Positions 8,036 through 10,512 of a stretch of 10,512 bases of DNA are shown here, piece by piece. Location of the stretch: the NCBI GenBank assembly GCA_946481095.1, contig CAMLML010000113.1:1-10512 (forward strand), given 5' to 3'. The stretch's first letter is position 1; every line of letters begins with the position of its first letter. Under the pieces are notes generated by a model, which worked only from the letters and a program-made list of their open reading frames with translations, did not search any database and was not told the DNA's origin. Position numbers and translations under genes: made by a program. The DNA comes from an uncultured Cellvibrio sp. Lineage in GTDB: Bacteria; Pseudomonadota; Gammaproteobacteria; Pseudomonadales; Cellvibrionaceae.

Positions 8036-9135
8036 CTTCATTAATCAACAAAACCATATTGATTATGGCGGGCGGAACCGGTGGGCATGTATTTCCGGCA
8101 TTGGCAGTTGCGCAGGAATTTATTCAGCGTGGTGCGTCGGTTCATTGGTTGGGCACTGAAAAAGGAATTGAATCACGATTGGTTCCTGAAGCAAAAATTC
8201 CACTGCATTTTTTAACTGTTGAAGGTGTTCGTGGTAAGGGGTTATCCGGTTTGCTGAAAGCACCACTATTAATTTCACGCGCGATTATGCAGGCGCGTGC
8301 GGTGATCAAAAAAATCAAACCGGTTTTGGTGTTGGGTTTTGGTGGGTTTGCTTCAGGTCCTGGAGGAGTTGCGGCCAAGTTATCAAAAGTGCCGTTAGTG
8401 ATACATGAACAGAATGCCGTTGCAGGCACGACCAACCGTTTGTTGAGCCGTTATGCCAATCAAGTATTGGCCGCTTTTGCAAATGCATTCGTCAAAAGTG
8501 GTTTTACTCAAGAATTGGTTGTGGGCAACCCTGTGCGTGAATCGATCCAGCAATTACCCGATGTGGATTCGCGTTTTGCAGAAAGATCATCACAGCAAAT
8601 GCATTTATTGATTTTGGGTGGCAGTTTGGGTGCAAAAGCAATTAATGAATTATTGCCTGTGGCTTTGGCAAAACTGAACCAGGCTGAACGTCCACAGGTG
8701 TGGCATCAAACAGGAAAAAATCACGAACAAGCAACTCGTGAAATCTATACGCAGTGTCAAGTAGAAGGAAAAGTCGATGCATTTATTGAGGATATGGCGG
8801 CAGCTTATGCATGGGCAGATTTAGTGATTTGTCGTGCAGGTGCGTTAACAGTAAGTGAATTAATGGTGGCAGGAGTTGCGTCGATCACAATTCCTTTACC
8901 CAGCGCTATTGATGATCATCAAACGGCTAATGCAAAACATTTGGTTGATCAAGGTGCTGGATTATCGTTAGAGCAAAGAGATTTAAACGCCGAAAAGTTA
9001 GCGGGTCTTATTAAAGAATATTCTGCTGATCGGGAAAAATTAATCTTGATGGCAAAAAAAGCACAACAAATTGCGATTCCCGATTCAGCAAAACGTGTTG
9101 TGAACATTTGTGAAAAATTAGTGGGTGAGGAATAG
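8032..9135 (+). CDS. murG: UDP-GlcNAc:lipid I N-acetylglucosaminyltransferase MurG
   Basis: Peripheral inner-membrane GT-B glycosyltransferase (family GT28) that adds GlcNAc from UDP-GlcNAc to lipid I on the cytoplasmic face, giving lipid II. The 367-residue product has both glycine-rich loops of the N-terminal acceptor domain, GGTGGH (14-19, with the conserved H19) and [11 protein letters not shown] (102-112), the HEQN motif (125-128), and in the C-terminal donor domain GGSLG (196-200), RAGALTVSE (268-276, with the conserved glutamate E276) and DDHQTAN (294-300). Length is close to E. coli MurG (355). The ATG is in an ATGA overlap with ftsW; GGAGG at 8023-8027 is only 4 nt away, while GAGG at 8018-8021 gives a more usual 10 nt. 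Only 4 nt separate its stop from murC. Confidence 0.98.
   Translation: MTSLINKTILIMAGGTGGHVFPALAVAQEFIQRGASVHWLGTEKGIESRLVPEAKIPLHFLTVEGVRGKGLSGLLKAPLLISRAIMQARAVIKKIKPVLVLGFGGFASGPGGVAAKLSKVPLVIHEQNAVAGTTNRLLSRYANQVLAAFANAFVKSGFTQELVVGNPVRESIQQLPDVDSRFAERSSQQMHLLILGGSLGAKAINELLPVALAKLNQAERPQVWHQTGKNHEQATREIYTQCQVEGKVDAFIEDMAAAYAWADLVICRAGALTVSELMVAGVASITIPLPSAIDDHQTANAKHLVDQGAGLSLEQRDLNAEKLAGLIKEYSADREKLILMAKKAQQIAIPDSAKRVVNICEKLVGEE
9127..9131 (+). promoter_or_regulatory. Shine-Dalgarno site deciding the GTG start of murC
   Basis: GAGGA, inside the last codons of murG, lies 8 nt before GTG 9140. The next in-frame ATG is at 9179, 13 codons into the protein and without a comparable site at usual spacing, so GTG is preferred. 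Confidence 0.7.
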
Positions 9136-9139
9136 GTTT

Positions 9140-10512
9140 GTGAATAATCCAGCTGTTGGATTTTATGAAGTCCCTGAAATGCGTCGTATTCGTCGCATAC
9201 ATTTTATTGGTATTGGTGGTGCCGGTATGAGTGGCATCGCTGAGGTTTTATTAAATCAGGGATATGAAATTTCCGGTTCGGATATTAAAGCATCGAATGT
9301 CACTGAACGATTGATTAAAAAAGGTGCCACAGTTTTTATTGGTCATGCTGTTGAAAATATTCGTGGTGCAGATGTTGTGGTCAATTCGAGTGCAGTAAAT
9401 TCGCAAAACCCTGAAGTGCTGGGTGCGAGGGAATTACGCATTCCGGTTGTGCGTCGTGCAGAAATGCTCGGTGAGTTAATGCGTTATCGTCACAGTATTG
9501 CTGTTGCAGGCACTCACGGAAAAACCACCACTACCAGTTTGATGGCATCAATTTTGGCTGCAGCAAAATTGGATCCCACTTTTATTATCGGTGGATTGGT
9601 CAATGCAACGGGTACTAATGCGCAGTTGGGTGCAAGCCGATATCTGGTAGCAGAAGCGGATGAAAGTGATGCGTCATTTTTGCATTTGCAACCTATGGTG
9701 GCGATTGTGACCAATATAGATGCAGATCACATGGAAACTTACGGTGGCGATTTTTCCAAACTAAAAAAAACCTTTATCGAATTTTTACACAATTTACCTT
9801 TTTATGGATTGGCGGTGTTGTGTGGTGAAGATCCAGTGGTGCGTGACATTATTCCGGAAGTGGCGCGCCCGATATTAACTTATGGATTTGCTGATCATTG
9901 TGATTATCGTGCGGTGAATATTCGTCAATTTCCGTTTTATTCTGAATTTGATGTGATTCGTCCACATCACGAAAAACTTTTGTCAGTGCGATTAAATATT
10001 CCTGGAATTCATAATGTATTAAATGCTACCGCAGTAATTGCCGTGGCGAGTGATGAAGGCATTGCTGATCAGGCAATTCAACAGGGCCTGGCAAATTTCC
10101 AGGGTGTGGGACGACGTTTTCAAGTCTATGGAAATTTTTCAGTCGGTGATGGTTCAGCCATGTTGGTCGATGATTACGGACATCATCCGCGTGAAGTGGC
10201 TGCAGTGATTCGCGCTGTGCGTGATGGTTGGCCTGATCGCCGATTGGTGATGGTGTATCAACCGCATCGTTACACACGAACACGTGATCTGTATGAAGAT
10301 TTTGTTGAAGTGTTATCCACTGTTGATGCATTGGTTTTATTGGAAGTCTACAGCGCAGGCGAAGATCAAATTCCCGGTGCAGACAGTCGTCATCTGTGTC
10401 GCAGTATTCGAACACGTGGAGTAATTGATCCCATTTTTGTTGAAACTGTTGATGCAGTGCCGGATGTTATAAAAGATATTGTGCGAGCCGGTGACATAGT
10501 GATTACACAAGG
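9140..10512 (+). CDS. murC: UDP-MurNAc:L-alanine ligase MurC, 3'-truncated
   Basis: Cytoplasmic ATP-dependent ligase that adds L-alanine to UDP-MurNAc, the first committed amino-acid step of the stem peptide. The frame from GTG 9140 stays open to the window end (457 complete codons and two bases), so roughly the last 15-35 residues are missing by comparison with the family. Motifs in order: [16 protein letters not shown] (UDP-binding domain, about 21-36), the P-loop GTHGKT (124-129, K128), [25 protein letters not shown], a conserved [17 protein letters not shown] (344-350) and [18 protein letters not shown] and DDYGHHP mark MurC among the four Mur ligases. The protein before [11 protein letters not shown] matches the short N-terminal extension of E. 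coli MurC, which supports GTG over ATG 9179. Cluster order predicts ddl and ftsQ downstream, outside the window. Confidence 0.97.
   Translation, partial: MNNPAVGFYEVPEMRRIRRIHFIGIGGAGMSGIAEVLLNQGYEISGSDIKASNVTERLIKKGATVFIGHAVENIRGADVVVNSSAVNSQNPEVLGARELRIPVVRRAEMLGELMRYRHSIAVAGTHGKTTTTSLMASILAAAKLDPTFIIGGLVNATGTNAQLGASRYLVAEADESDASFLHLQPMVAIVTNIDADHMETYGGDFSKLKKTFIEFLHNLPFYGLAVLCGEDPVVRDIIPEVARPILTYGFADHCDYRAVNIRQFPFYSEFDVIRPHHEKLLSVRLNIPGIHNVLNATAVIAVASDEGIADQAIQQGLANFQGVGRRFQVYGNFSVGDGSAMLVDDYGHHPREVAAVIRAVRDGWPDRRLVMVYQPHRYTRTRDLYEDFVEVLSTVDALVLLEVYSAGEDQIPGADSRHLCRSIRTRGVIDPIFVETVDAVPDVIKDIVRAGDIVITQ

Overview
This window is a continuous stretch of the dcw (division and cell wall) cluster of a Gram-negative bacterium. 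All eight genes are on the + strand, in the order known from Escherichia coli and Pseudomonas: ftsI (5' end missing), murE, murF, mraY, murD, ftsW, murG, murC (3' end missing). The gene order, the meso-diaminopimelate type MurE (DNPR motif) and protein features that from memory resemble Pseudomonas and Cellvibrio homologues point to a gammaproteobacterium of the Pseudomonadales/Cellvibrionales group. Base composition is moderately AT-rich by eye. The taxon is an inference; no search was run.

Layout: 1-1305 is the C-terminal part of the septal transpeptidase FtsI. 1302-2876 (murE) and 2873-4285 (murF) complete the cytoplasmic UDP-MurNAc-pentapeptide. 4285-5367 (mraY) makes lipid I. 5368-5492 is the only real intergenic gap and holds an 81-bp GC-rich dyad element followed by an AT-rich murD leader. 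5493-6839 is murD, 6836-8035 ftsW, 8032-9135 murG, and 9140 to the window end murC.

Together the genes encode lipid II synthesis and use. MurC, MurD, MurE and MurF add L-Ala, D-Glu, meso-DAP and D-Ala-D-Ala to UDP-MurNAc. MraY transfers the product to undecaprenyl phosphate, and MurG adds GlcNAc to give lipid II. FtsW polymerises it at the septum and FtsI cross-links it.

Packing is very tight: four ATGA overlaps (ftsI/murE, murE/murF, murD/ftsW, ftsW/murG), one TAATG overlap (murF/mraY) and a 4-nt gap (murG/murC). The mraY-murD junction is the exception. The repeat there starts 2 nt after the mraY stop; it contains two perfect 11-bp hairpins arranged symmetrically and a canonical G-quadruplex motif, and murD then starts at TTG with its own Shine-Dalgarno sequence. 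I see no new biological system here. The genes are ordinary essential genes, and the intergenic element is the one part worth a closer look. No RNA genes, CRISPR arrays, insertion sequences or convincing minus-strand genes were seen.
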